DNA from: Notolepis coatsorum
Taxonomy: Eukaryota > Chordata > Actinopteri > Aulopiformes > Paralepididae
NCBI GenBank assembly: GCA_963971535.1
Contig: OZ020585.1
Coordinates: 21,503,958 to 21,567,957, forward strand
DNA: 64,000 nt
Reading direction: 5' to 3'
Position 1 is the stretch's first letter; every line of letters starts with the position of its first letter. The notes below the pieces were generated by a model, which worked only from the letters and a program-made list of their open reading frames with translations, had not been told where the DNA came from and searched no databases. Both the position numbers and the translations under genes were made by a program. Below, one piece after another: positions 49,101 to 61,100 of this stretch.

Positions 49101-52100
49101 TGGGGGTGACTGGGTCGACATCTGCTACATCACTGGAGACGTAACCGAGGGGCTTTGAGTTCAATACTCCCTCGATCTCCGTGAGGACTGTCATTAGGAC
49201 TTCCTCCGCCACAGTCTGGGCCCCAAGCACGGCGTACAGGGCTGTCTTTATAGAACGTACTTCTCGTTCCCAAGTTCCACCGAAGTGAGGTGCGTTCGGG
49301 GGATTAAACTGGAAGTCAATCTGGGATGGAGCTAGGTGGGTCTTAAGTTCTGGGCCCATAGCTTGGAAGCTCTCTCTCAGCTCTCTTTCTCCGCCTTTGA
49401 AGTTTGTCCCGTGATCAGACAACAATGTAGACGGTTTTCCTTTCCGTGATGTGAATCTTCGGAAGGCCATAAGAAATGAGTCTGTGCTCATGGTCGGAAG
49501 GAGCTCGATATGTATCGCTCTGGTGGTCATGCATTTGAATACAATACCCCACCGCTTCTCGGTTCCTCTTCCTCTCTTTATATACAACGGGCCAAAACAG
49601 TCCATGCCTGTGGAGTGGAATGGCTTGTCGCCGAGTCGGAGGCGACAGGGGGGTAGGTCAGCCATCCGTGGTATGCTGGGCTGCGCGCGCCACTTTCGGC
49701 AGTCTAGACAGGTTCGCTGGAAGCGTCGCACCGCTTCTCTTCCTTGAAGTATCCAATAGCGACGTCTGATCTCTGCGAAGACTCTCTCTGCTCCTGCGTG
49801 GTGTACATCCTCGTCGTATTTCTTTATGATCAGCTCTGTGACCTTGTGTCGGCTGTTCAAGACTATCGGGTACTTAATGTCATCCGGTAGATCGGGGGCT
49901 CGCCGCAGGCGACCACCCACTCTGATGAGATTATGGGCGTCACTCTCGGGTGCCAGGTGGAGCAGTCTGCTGTCTGATGGGACGGGCTTTCCTCCCTGTA
50001 GACAGTCTAGCTCATCGGGGAACGAGTCTCTCTGGGCTCGTTGTAGTAGAAGAAGTTCTGCTTCTTCGTAGTCAGCTGCTGAAATGTCAGTGGTGGACTG
50101 AATCTCTGGGTGGTGCCACAGGAATGTCTTTTGCTGCGCACTCTCTAGGGTAATGCAGTCATCTATGTTGGGGTCTGTGGAGGCGACTGTGCTCAGTCCA
50201 CAGAACATAGGTTTCTTGTTCTCAGCCTCCTCGTTACTTGCTTCCCGTGGGGTGGGCGTAGGCCACTCTTCTTCCGGGAGCTTGAGGAATTCTGGTCCGT
50301 CACTGTAGATGTTGCGACGGGTGAGGTCATCCAGAGACATTCCCCGGGTGATGACGTCAGCTGAGTTGTGTTTGGTGTCCACATACCGCCAGCTCGCTGC
50401 TTCTGTTAACTCTTGAATCTCGGTGACTCTGACTCCCACGAAGACTTTGTATCTGCATGAATCAGACTTGATCCATGTGAGTACTGTCGTGGAATCTGAC
50501 CACAAGATTGTTCTGTGCACCGGAATGGTGAGTTCACGTTGGATTAACGTGGCTAGATGCGCTCCTGCTAGGGCTGCGCAGAGCTCTAGACGCGGGATAG
50601 ATTGTTGCTTTCGTGGGGCTATTCTTGAGCGAGCCAGGATGAAAGCAGCGTGTATCTTTCCTCCCTTCTCTTGGGCACGCAAGTAGGCCACCGATCCATA
50701 GGCTACTTCGGAGGCGTCGCTGAAGACGTGTAGATCAATCTTGCATGTCTCTGGCCTCACTGTGGATGGGAAGTAGCTGCGGCGTATATTGACGCCTGGG
50801 AGTGGGCGGAGTTCCGTCTCCCACTCTCTCCATGTTGAGGCAAGGTGTGCGGGTATTGGGTCGTCCCAGCCCTGGTCCTTGTCCCATAGTGCTCGTACAA
50901 TCATCTTTGCCCTGGTGGTGTAAGGTAGAATACATCCCAACGGGTCATATTGTCTGGCGAGTGTTCTGTACACACTCCGTCTGGTGGTCGGTGTCGCCGT
51001 CGACCTTCCCTGCTCTGGAGTCAGGGGTTTGTGTCTGTAGTGGAGCGAGTCTGTTTTGAAGCGCCAGACTAGTCCTAGTGTCATTTCTTGGGCTTCTCCT
51101 GGGATGGTCGCCATCCAGGTCTCGCTGCTGGCAGCCTTGTCCGCGGGGGAGAGGCTGCGCAATACGTGCGGGTCACTGCTGGCCCACTGCCTGAGATCAA
51201 AGCCGCCTTTGATCAGGGAGGCGCGTAGCTTGATTAGGAGAGCCTCGGCTTCTTCTTGAGTCGAAACGCTTTGTAAACAGTTGTCCACGTAGAAACTGTT
51301 CTTCACACTGTGTCGGACCTCTTCATCTGCTGCTGGGTCCTCTGCGACGTGTTTCTGTAGTGCAAATGTAGCACAGCACGGGCTGCATGTGGTTCCGAAG
51401 GGGAGTACTTCCCACTGGTAGATGGCTGGGTTCTCATCTCCGATCCTCTCTCTCCATAGGAACCGCAGCAGGGGCTTGTCCTCCTCCACTAGTCTCACCT
51501 GCAGGAACATCCCTTTGATATCCCCGCTGATAGCCACCTTGTCCTGGCGGAAGCGCAGTAGCACGCCTAGTAGGGAGGGGCCGAGTGTGGGGCCGGGCAA
51601 GAGCTCTTTATTCAGATTTTGGGATCCGATCTGGTAGCTGCAGTTAAACACAATGCGATCCTTGCCGTTGTGGTGGACCTTGTGATGCGGCACGTACCAT
51701 GATTCGGTCGTCTGATCGGCCTCTTTAATGTCAATCTTTGTCACGTGTCCCGCTGTGATTAGCTTCTCAATCTCAGCGCGGTACACACTCTCTTGAGCGG
51801 GGTCTTTGGCTAGGCGCCGCTCTGTGTTCAATAGATAGCGCTCCGTGGCGTCTTTCTCTGCGTGAAAGGTGGGCATTCCCTCTCGCCTCAGGAGTGGAGT
51901 TGCGTATCTCATCACTCCGCCGACTGTGACTCTCTTTGTCCCTTGCTCGAGTAGGTTGATGGCGTAAATGTCTTCTTTAGAACGAATATCTTTCTTTTCG
52001 TTCTTAAAGGGCATTGTCTCTAGTGTCCATAGCCTCTCGACATGCTGCAGGAGAGTGGTGTCTTCTGTCGTTCTGGAGTGGAGGCAGCTAGTGGCTGCTG

Positions 52101-55100
52101 TTCGGTTGAGAGATTTAGCGAGGGGGCCTTGTAGTGTCCACCCTAGGCGGGTCTCGACTGCTGCAGGACAGCCTCGGGGTCCTGTATGGACCCGGTCAAT
52201 CGGGACTATGAGTTCTGCATGGTCGGAGCCTATCAGCAGGGTCGGGGTAGCGCCGTCTATGAGCGGGATAGGTAGTTGTCGCAGGTGCACATATTTATCC
52301 ATCAACTTGGCGATAGGGTAGGTGTACTGCGATAGTCTTATTTCTTGGCTGGTGAAAGCATTTGTAATCCTATACCGTCGCTCTGGCTGCCCGTTTGCTG
52401 CGATAGTGAAGGAGACATTCTCGCCCTTTATCGTCTTTAAATCTCTTCTTATTGTCCGAATCGTCATTTCGTTCTCGCTCCCCCGCAGTCCCAGCTGGGC
52501 CGCAGCGGACGCGAGCAGAAGGGTCTTCTCTGACCCGTCATCAAGGACGGCGTAAGTGTCCATGACTTTATCTTGGTAGCTCAATGTCACACGGACTACC
52601 TTTAGAGCACTTGGGCGCCGCTGCTGCTGGCGGGGTCAATGTACATGACACTTGCCTTGGTGCCGCTCGATGGTGCAGGTGAAGGCCGTCTTCTGTTACT
52701 GTCGTGTAGTATATCTAGATGGGCTCCGTCGCACCGACTGCACCTTTTCTTTAGGCGGCATTCGGCTGCCATGTGACTGCGCGCACATCGGTAACAGCGC
52801 CTGTTGGACTTTATCCATTGACTCACTTCTTCTGCATTCATCTTTGTGAACAGGTCACATTGTGACAGCCAGTGTTCTTTCTCACAGTAGGGGCACGCCA
52901 TCTTCCACTTCTCTTTTCTCGAGGGGGTACTGTGGCTCTTACTGCTCGGTACTGACTCTGATTGGTGCATGACAGTCACCGATCTTCTTCCATCATTTAT
53001 TCTCCTGGGTCCCTCTCTGGAGCTTGGCGTGCTCCGCCCGAACGTATCCAGTCGTAAGCTGCTGACTTCTCTCGCCAGGAAGTCGGCTAGATCAAGGAGG
53101 GATGGTTCGGGGCCGTTAGGATCCCGGTAGTCCCTCTGCCGCCTAAAACGCTCTTGTCTTGCGGGTGGCAGCTTCTCCAAAATCCTCTCGACGTTAGAGT
53201 TGGCGTATAGCTCATGCATGCCCTTTTCCCGTTGCGCTCCCAGCATCCCTACCAGGGACTGCACTTTGATTGACAGGTCGTCTAATGAGCGATTGTCTGT
53301 TGCTGGGGGTAGGCGATCAATATGTCTTATCTCTTGGATTACGTAATCCCATATACGTCCATATCTCTGGTCCAGCGCTGCTAGGGCCGCTGTGTATGGG
53401 GTCGTAGAGGTGGCATAGGCTAGCGCTATATTGTGCGCTCGCGGTACTTTCAGGTGCTTCAGTAATATTGCATACTTGTGACGTTCATCAGCGACATCCA
53501 CCATCATTGTCTCTAAGCACATCCGGAGCTCCGTGTACTGTGCTCGATTCTCATAGGTGAAGTCTGGGAACGACGGCGTGGCAATGTATGACGCCGTGGA
53601 TGGCTGATACATCGGCGAGCGTTGGGGGAGAGACCTCCTAGGCGAGTCCCCTCTTGCGCCTCTCTGTGGGCTGGTACCGACAGGGTACCATGGCCCGCTG
53701 GTCCAGGTGCTATTCCTCGGGGCTGGTCGTGCGTCGTGCTCACCCGTGAATAGAGTCGGGGGTCTGTAGCGCAGCGCCGCGGGGGTATAGCCTGGGCTGT
53801 ACTGGACCTCCTGGTCCGGTGGAGTACTGTGCTGTCGTCGGGCTTGGTTCTCCTCCTCTCCCTCTTCTTCCTCTATCAGGTCTTCCAGATCCTGTAATCG
53901 TTTATTTAGCTTCTCCGCAGTGTATGCCGCTCCTTCCTTGTAGCTGGGTCTCGCTTGGACCGGTCTGGGAAGGGGGTCTGCGGGGGGTATAGGCTTGGTC
54001 TGTTGATCAAGTTCAGGGTCGCTTGCTCGGTTAGGAGACGCTGCCCTTGACTGTTGTCTCGACGAGTTCCTTGAACCCCTGGCGGAGGGAGAGGGTGTTG
54101 CCTTGAGGATCAGCTGCTCCATGAGCTGCGCTTGTAACTTGTTGCGCTCGGCTTGTAGTCTGTCGCGCTCGGCTTCGCGCTGGATGAGAGCGAGTTCGCG
54201 CTCTGCGTCTCTTTGGGCACCGGCAGCGGCACGCTGGGTGTCTGCTCGGTCTCTTGCCATATTCTCTTCCGTCTGAAGGCGTCTCATCTCCAGGCGTATG
54301 CGCTCTTGTTCGCTCCGTTGTTGCGCTTGGAGTTGATCGCGTTCACCCTGAAGTCGATCGCGTTCGGTAGAGGCTGTCAGGCTGACGAGGAACGCCTGTT
54401 GTAGCATCCTCTCCGCTTCGCTGGGGGAAGGCGGTTGTGGAGGTGAGCCGCTCCTGGGTGAGCCGCTCCTGGGTGTACTCGTTGGGGAGTCCTGGAGCTC
54501 TATTTCCTCGGCGCTCTCCTCCTCTTCTTCCGTGCAGAGTTCTCTCTCTGTAGGGTTGTCTTCCTCCCGGGGCTGGTCGGGGACTACTTCTTCGGTATTG
54601 GCGGGGGGTAAAGGCATGTCAGCTCCCTCCTGGTCCCAACCGTGAGCTTGGTCAGTTACATTAGAACCTACTAGGGCCTCTGTGGTCGGGGAAACCTGGT
54701 CGTTAAGGTCAGACATAATTTTACTTTCTACTTTTACCGCGTTTACCGTTTGTCGAAGGCTAGGTAGTTGACTGACAGCGTAAGCCTCTAAGTACTGAGG
54801 TGGCTGTCGTCTGCGCCGCGGGCGTTCTACGTTAGGAGGACCGTTTCGTGGAGTGTTCATCATAGGCCATTTTAATATTAATAACACTATATTAATATTA
54901 CACTAGTTACCCTCCGGCTCGAAGGACCAATTGTAACTGAGGGGTACAATTCCCTGACTGTATTGATAAGTATGGTATTATTAAACCACTACCTCTTGTA
55001 CTTTAACTTCTGGCCATCCAGTACATGATATAGATATGATGAACACTTTCCCACCTGATGAAACGAAGTCCACACAAATGTACAAATCGAATATTTAATA

Positions 55101-58100
55101 TAGCAAAAGGTATATACAACGTTCACTTGTTTACATTTATGATTTGAAATGCACTTGTATGGCAAATGAGTATTCGTAGGTAAATCAACATTGAATGTCC
55201 AATCTCTGGTTACGCAGGGAGTAAGTATACAACCCGGTTCTTTAGGAAACTATAGCGATGGTACTTAAATGATTATAGCTGGATACACTAAGGGGGGGGG
55301 GGGTCCCGCTGGTTGTAAGACAGTATAGGAGGGGGGGGTTAGAAGAGCCACTGGCGGTATCCCATCTGGCCGACGATTTCTTGGGAGAATTCAAAGTCTT
55401 GAACACAGTGCCCACAGAACCTCGGTCCGCAGATGAATACAGCTGGACCCTCTGGTGGACGGTAGCTGCCGGTCCACAACGGAGAGACGTGAGGCGACCT
55501 CACTGGTGTAGAGCGCCGTCTCACCTGGACTCGTCTCCGGGGGGTAGTTCCAACACTCAGCAGTGTTGGCCGTTATCCATGGAATAATCAAAGCACCCAA
55601 AGCATAATCCAAGCCGTGGAAGGCTCGCCGTCGTCCGGGTAAAGTAATCCAATGTACAGGTCTCCTCGTCCTGGCCCGGAGCTCCTCGGATGCAAGCACC
55701 ACTAGTGGTCTGCCCAGCCTGGTTAAGACTCCAAATAACGTCAGGAACGATGGGGGTACTGATAACTTTATAACTCTAACCGAACGATGCACTATACATA
55801 ATAGACTATTATTAGCTTAATAGAAATACGTCCAACTCGACGGTATAGTGCCAAACTATGACAATTCAACTATTAATCCACACGATATCTCAATGCCTAT
55901 TCTAAGGCCAAGTAGGCCTTACTGCACCACACGTGCGTCGTGGGTGAGGCTTCGCGTCTGTTACTCGGTTGGAGGGTAAAGAACTAATGGACTAAAAGAA
56001 AGTTCTACTTTACTTGCGCCATATATATATGCGCTGTGAACAAATAGTACCATTCGTATTTCGCCAGACGTATTCCTACGCGGAACCGGGCTTGCCACGA
56101 CATGTTGGGCGGCACGATTGAACTTGAACCTAGGGGTATGGCTGCTGGCGCCAGGTTCTCATCCAATGGTAGAATGAAACTATTATGGGCTGTTTAGTAG
56201 ACTAAAGGGATATTCAGTGCATATTGTACAAGGAATATACAGGGGATATCAAACGATATACAAATACTATTAAATATATATATATAAATAAATATATATA
56301 TTCGGTTTAATTTGATCCTTCACAACATGACCGTTCGTGTGAACGCGCATTCTGATGTTTATAAAGATGTCTACAATGTTTTACTGTTTTTAGATTATCA
56401 TTGTTAATTAAGTGAATTGTGATTGTCATAATGTATCTCATGTATTGTTATGTTTTGTGTTGTCTTTCTGTGTGGACCCCATATAGGAAGACTATAGCTC
56501 GCCACTAGGTGGCAGCTAATGGGGATCCTTTTAAACAATAAACAATAATGATATCTGCATTGCGTGGGGAAAAAAGCACTCGCAAAGATATGGAACGTAC
56601 TAAACAGAACACAGTATTTATTGTTTATTTACAATTATTTCCACAAAAATAAGAGAATCTATGAGAAATTATCCAGCCGTGTGTGTGTGTGTTGAGACTT
56701 AGGCTGAACGTGCTCTTCATTCTGACTAGCTCCTCGTAGATAAAATGACTTGCACTTACATATCCATAGGTGACAGGTCTACTTGTAAATTACGTCCATG
56801 CACTGGTCTTTCATTGAAACATATTCATAAAACACACATTATCCAGCTCTAGTAGCAGACTACAAAGAGTGACACGTTCAGCCGAACGCACAATTGGAGG
56901 GGGGCTTCCCACCCTCCAGAACATTTACAACAAGCGGTGCAAGGGGAAGGCTAAGAGAATTATTAAGGACTCGAGCCACCCGAACAACTGCCTCTTTGAA
57001 CTGCTGCGGTCAGGCAAGCGATACCGGAGTCTTAAGGCGAGCACAGAAAGACTCAGAAGAAGCTTCTATCCCCAGGCCATCAGGCTGCTAAACGAACAAT
57101 AAACACTATGCAACAACCATCAAATGCACACAGCACACACACCCACACACACACACTCACTTAAACAAACAACACACTGCAGCACCCACTCTCCACACTT
57201 TAGATCACACAAACACACTTATATTTATTGATAAAGGATTTGCACTACAACTCGTACACCTACTGTAAATTGTACCTAAATTGCACCTCATCCTATTTCT
57301 GCCTTGCACTATATAGTATTGTATATTAGTACACTACACAGTATTGTATATTATATGGTAACTCAGTTACGTCTATTCTGCATCGAACATTGTACATATG
57401 TCTATACTGAACACTGTGACCTCATTTTTTTTACTTCTAATTTACATGCTATACTATGTTATTTTATTTCATACTTATCTTGTCTTGCACAGTCTCTGGA
57501 GCGTAACAGTAAGAAGCATTTTGTATAAAAGTATTCTGTACTTCTGTATGACAACTATTAAAGAAACTTGAAACTTGAAACTAGTTCACACACTGTTGCC
57601 GTGGCAGTAGAAAACCTTACGAGGTCAGTTTCTGCTTCTTTCATCCAGTCTGGTGTAGATCTCCTTTAAACATCTCACATTTTCTTTGGTTAAAGAAGGT
57701 TTTTCTTGACTAGACTTGATGGATATCGTCAGGTATTAGGTAGATTTGCCAAATAGATTTAAAGCCTTGACAAAATGCGGCTCCTTCACTAAATTGTATA
57801 GTGCAACTTTAGGCTACACAGGTCATTTATCCACACAATAAGCCAATTGATTGAAAGCACAAGACTTATTATCAGCTTATTATTAATACCCTGATATTTA
57901 TACCAAAATAAGCTCTATATCATGATGTATTTGCAGAAGCCATGCAATTTTATGTAAAATCTGACATTCAGCTCAAATGGAATGTTCCTTAGTTTCATAA
58001 ACTACTTTTTTTTACTGCCACTGGGACAATTGGACTGTGAGACTAGCAGTTGAAGCAAGCTCCTTTGATCAAATCATCGAATAGTAGACTATTCTGGATC

Positions 58101-61100
58101 ATAATTACAGTCATGATCTTGAATCGGACTTGCATTGGTTTGGTCTTGACTCCTCCCCCCTCTGTCTTGGTTTTGACTCAGTCTCGCCCCCCTCAAAGTC
58201 TCGGTCTCTGTTTAGGTGGTCTCAATCACACCACTGCATGGTAGAAAGGCTGACGCTAGCGCATTTCAACTTCTACACGACACCGGTGTGAAAGGCCGGT
58301 CGACGTCTTGAGGTTTTCTGCCTCCCACAATTAGGCCTTTCATGGGCACCCTACAGTAAATACCAGCAGACAGTGAGCGCTGGACATCCCTTACGTCTCA
58401 CAGAGCTTCTGCATTCCACTTCCGAATGACACGACGGCCTCCGCACCAAATGTTTGCTCGGGACCGCAGCCCGCCAAGGAGGTTCAAAGTCCCGCGGGTC
58501 TGAAAGGGCTCAGAAGTCTGAATGCGCCCCAGATATCAAAGCTTAGCTAAATAAACAGGAGAACTTAGGATGGAGTGTATAGCTCTCTGCTATAGTCTGG
58601 TGACCTAACTGGTGTTGTGGAATATTTTAAACGACCAAGACAGTGAACTGTAGAAATTCAGATAGTAGTTTTCTGTGGCCACAGAAAGTATCCTCAGTTT
58701 ACAATTGTAACACGAGCGTCTGACCAGAAAGTGAGAGCGAGCTCTGGTCAGACTTACAATAAATACACAGTTTGACATGACGACAAAAGATGACGAATTA
58801 ATAACAGATATGATTTTTTTTTAAACATAGATGAGATTAGGGGTTTTGTCGTATCTGACACAAGATTGATATGAAGACAACAAGAAAAGAACAAGATGAC
58901 GTATTCAGAAAATATGACATATCTAAGACAAACTGTCCTGGGCCATGGTCGTTGTTTTAAGAACACTGTTAAGACTGTCACCCTAGTGTCTGAGAAACTG
59001 TATACTAGTTAACTATATTAACTAGTCAAGGCTGTACAGAGAATATGTATTTAAACAGAGCTATAAACATGCTGTCTGTACACTGTACACACCAATAGGC
59101 CCAGTAAGCTGTACAAATGATGTAATAGGATGAAACATATAATATTTTCCATAACACTGGACACATCTTCAGTTCTTTGGACCAAGACTTTGGGAAAAGT
59201 GAGTCTCTTCACCTTTGCCTGTCATAGCCTGTAATGCGTCATATGGGTTTCACAAGGTGTGGACATACGACCTCCTCCCAATACTAAGCAAACCAGAGCA
59301 GACGTATGTAACTGTCTCTTCAGTGTAGCTATGGTGGGTATCATGTTGACCCTTTTTTCTGACAAGGTGATGATGTACAGAAACATTCTGACACTAAATT
59401 GGTATTTCTCTCTAGACCTCTAGAGAGAGAACTATTTTGACGTGTTCACCCGCCTCAGAGTGTGTAGAGACGTTGCTAGGCAACATCATGTAAACAATTA
59501 CTTGGTCTGTGTCCACTTAAGCCGACGACAACTGTGACCCCCCCCCCGGCTTGTAAATTGTTTAAAAATCCATCAGTCCCTATAAGATCAAAGTCATCAG
59601 ATGTGTCTTGAATTTGAATTGTAAGAACTGCATTTGAGAGCATAAAGCATAATGAGCGTTATGAATGAACGTTGAATGCAGTGAAGAGATTAAATAAAAT
59701 GTCATTGTATTCCAAATTGTGAACAAATTCCCTTGATGCAATTGAAAGTAAACATTTTTAACTTACATTTACATTTAGTCATTTAGCTGACGCTTTTTTT
59801 TTTTTTTTTTTTACTAATTTTTTTTTAACATTTATAGACATACAACACTTAGACAATACCTACAATAACATCAATAACATAACAGTATACAGACATGGGC
59901 CCCTTGAATTACTGTAATACGGCTGCGTTCAGCCGCCCAGACTCCCATAGGAGGGACCCCCCCCTCCCGCCATCCACCCCTAGAAATAGGGCTCCCCACA
60001 TCCCAGGTCCGTCCCACGCGGGGCCGAGCACTCTGCGACACGGGTCCTTTGAATTTAATTGGGCCAGGCTCGGTAGAGGAGCGAGGGGTGGTACTCCACC
60101 CCCCCCCCCCCCACGAGCCAAGCCCGCTACCTCCCATGTCACCGAGAGCCCCACCCCACGCACACCGACCCCGCAACACACAAGACCCCACTGGGCAAAG
60201 CTCAGCCGCTCTGACCCCCATAAGAGAAACCCCTCCCTCCCGCCCTCCTCCCCGAGAAACAGAACACCCCCATATCCTGGTCCACCATGCGCGGAGCCGA
60301 GCACCTAGAGCCCCCACCCGCCCCCGCCCCGACCACCAGGCCCCCGGCCCACGAGAACCCCAAGTCCAGGCCCGCAGAAGGCCAAAGCACCACGCCTCAA
60401 TGGCCCCGCGACCCCAAGCCCGGTGTCCCCCCGGCCCGGTGACCAGACCGTCCAGGCCACGGCGGCCGAGGGCCCCAGGAAACCCCACCCATACCGATCC
60501 CACAACACGCAAGGCCCCCCTCTCCCGGGTCGAACCGCCGGAACGATGGCCCCTCCCCCCGACATTCCCCCCCGCTGAACTCAACCTGCCCACTTCTGTA
60601 CCTCGCATGTCACCGATATCACTATATACATTTATGCTAACATGACTTAAAAAATAAAACTGAAAACACAATAGATGAAAATAAAATAAGCTATATGGCT
60701 AGCACTCTTTGCCTCCGTTGGCGGGTTGGAGGGGAATCAGCTCTCCTATGGGAGAAGCCCCCCCCCCTAGTGACAGAGATATCCCTGATGGAGATTCTCC
60801 AAGCCTCTATCATTGTCCAACATCTTTTGAATTCCTGTCCTTCACAAATGTCCATGTGCACATTTAAAGCAACTGCTATTCTAACAACTCAGACTCTAAC
60901 ACAACTCAAAGAAAAAAGACAACATTGGTGCTCCCATGGTGTTAGAGGATCTGAATCGTATCCCTCTGTTCCCTGTTGGAAGGGTGAGGAGTAATGGCTC
61001 TCCTAGTGAGAGGGCTCCCCCTAGTGGCGAAATGCGCACTATATAAGTCCAACATTCGTTCTGTGGACGGCCTCAGAGCTCCCGGTCAATGTTCTGAATT

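Larger units (their letters stand above)
47205..56327 (-). mobile_element. Full-length BEL/Pao LTR retrotransposon
   Basis: 9.1 kb, antisense to wdr35 in intron 12. Two 1396-bp LTRs (54932-56327 is 5', 47205-48600 is 3') begin TGTTGTGAAGG and end CAGTTACA on the coding strand. They are flanked by a 5-bp duplication, TGACC (47200-47204, 56328-56332). The primer-binding site and polypurine tract are in place. Gag and pol each form one long open frame; there is no env. By eye the LTRs differ by only a handful of substitutions and small indels, so the insertion is recent. Confidence 0.96.

Noticed and set aside
47205-56327. Endogenous retrovirus
   Set aside because: No env frame between pol and the 3' LTR; domain order, 5-bp duplication and gag fingers fit a BEL/Pao retrotransposon.
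59871-60671. Large proline/arginine- or glycine-rich proteins on both strands
   Set aside because: Overlapping frames in a C/G-rich retroelement 3' segment; no family motif and no sensible start.
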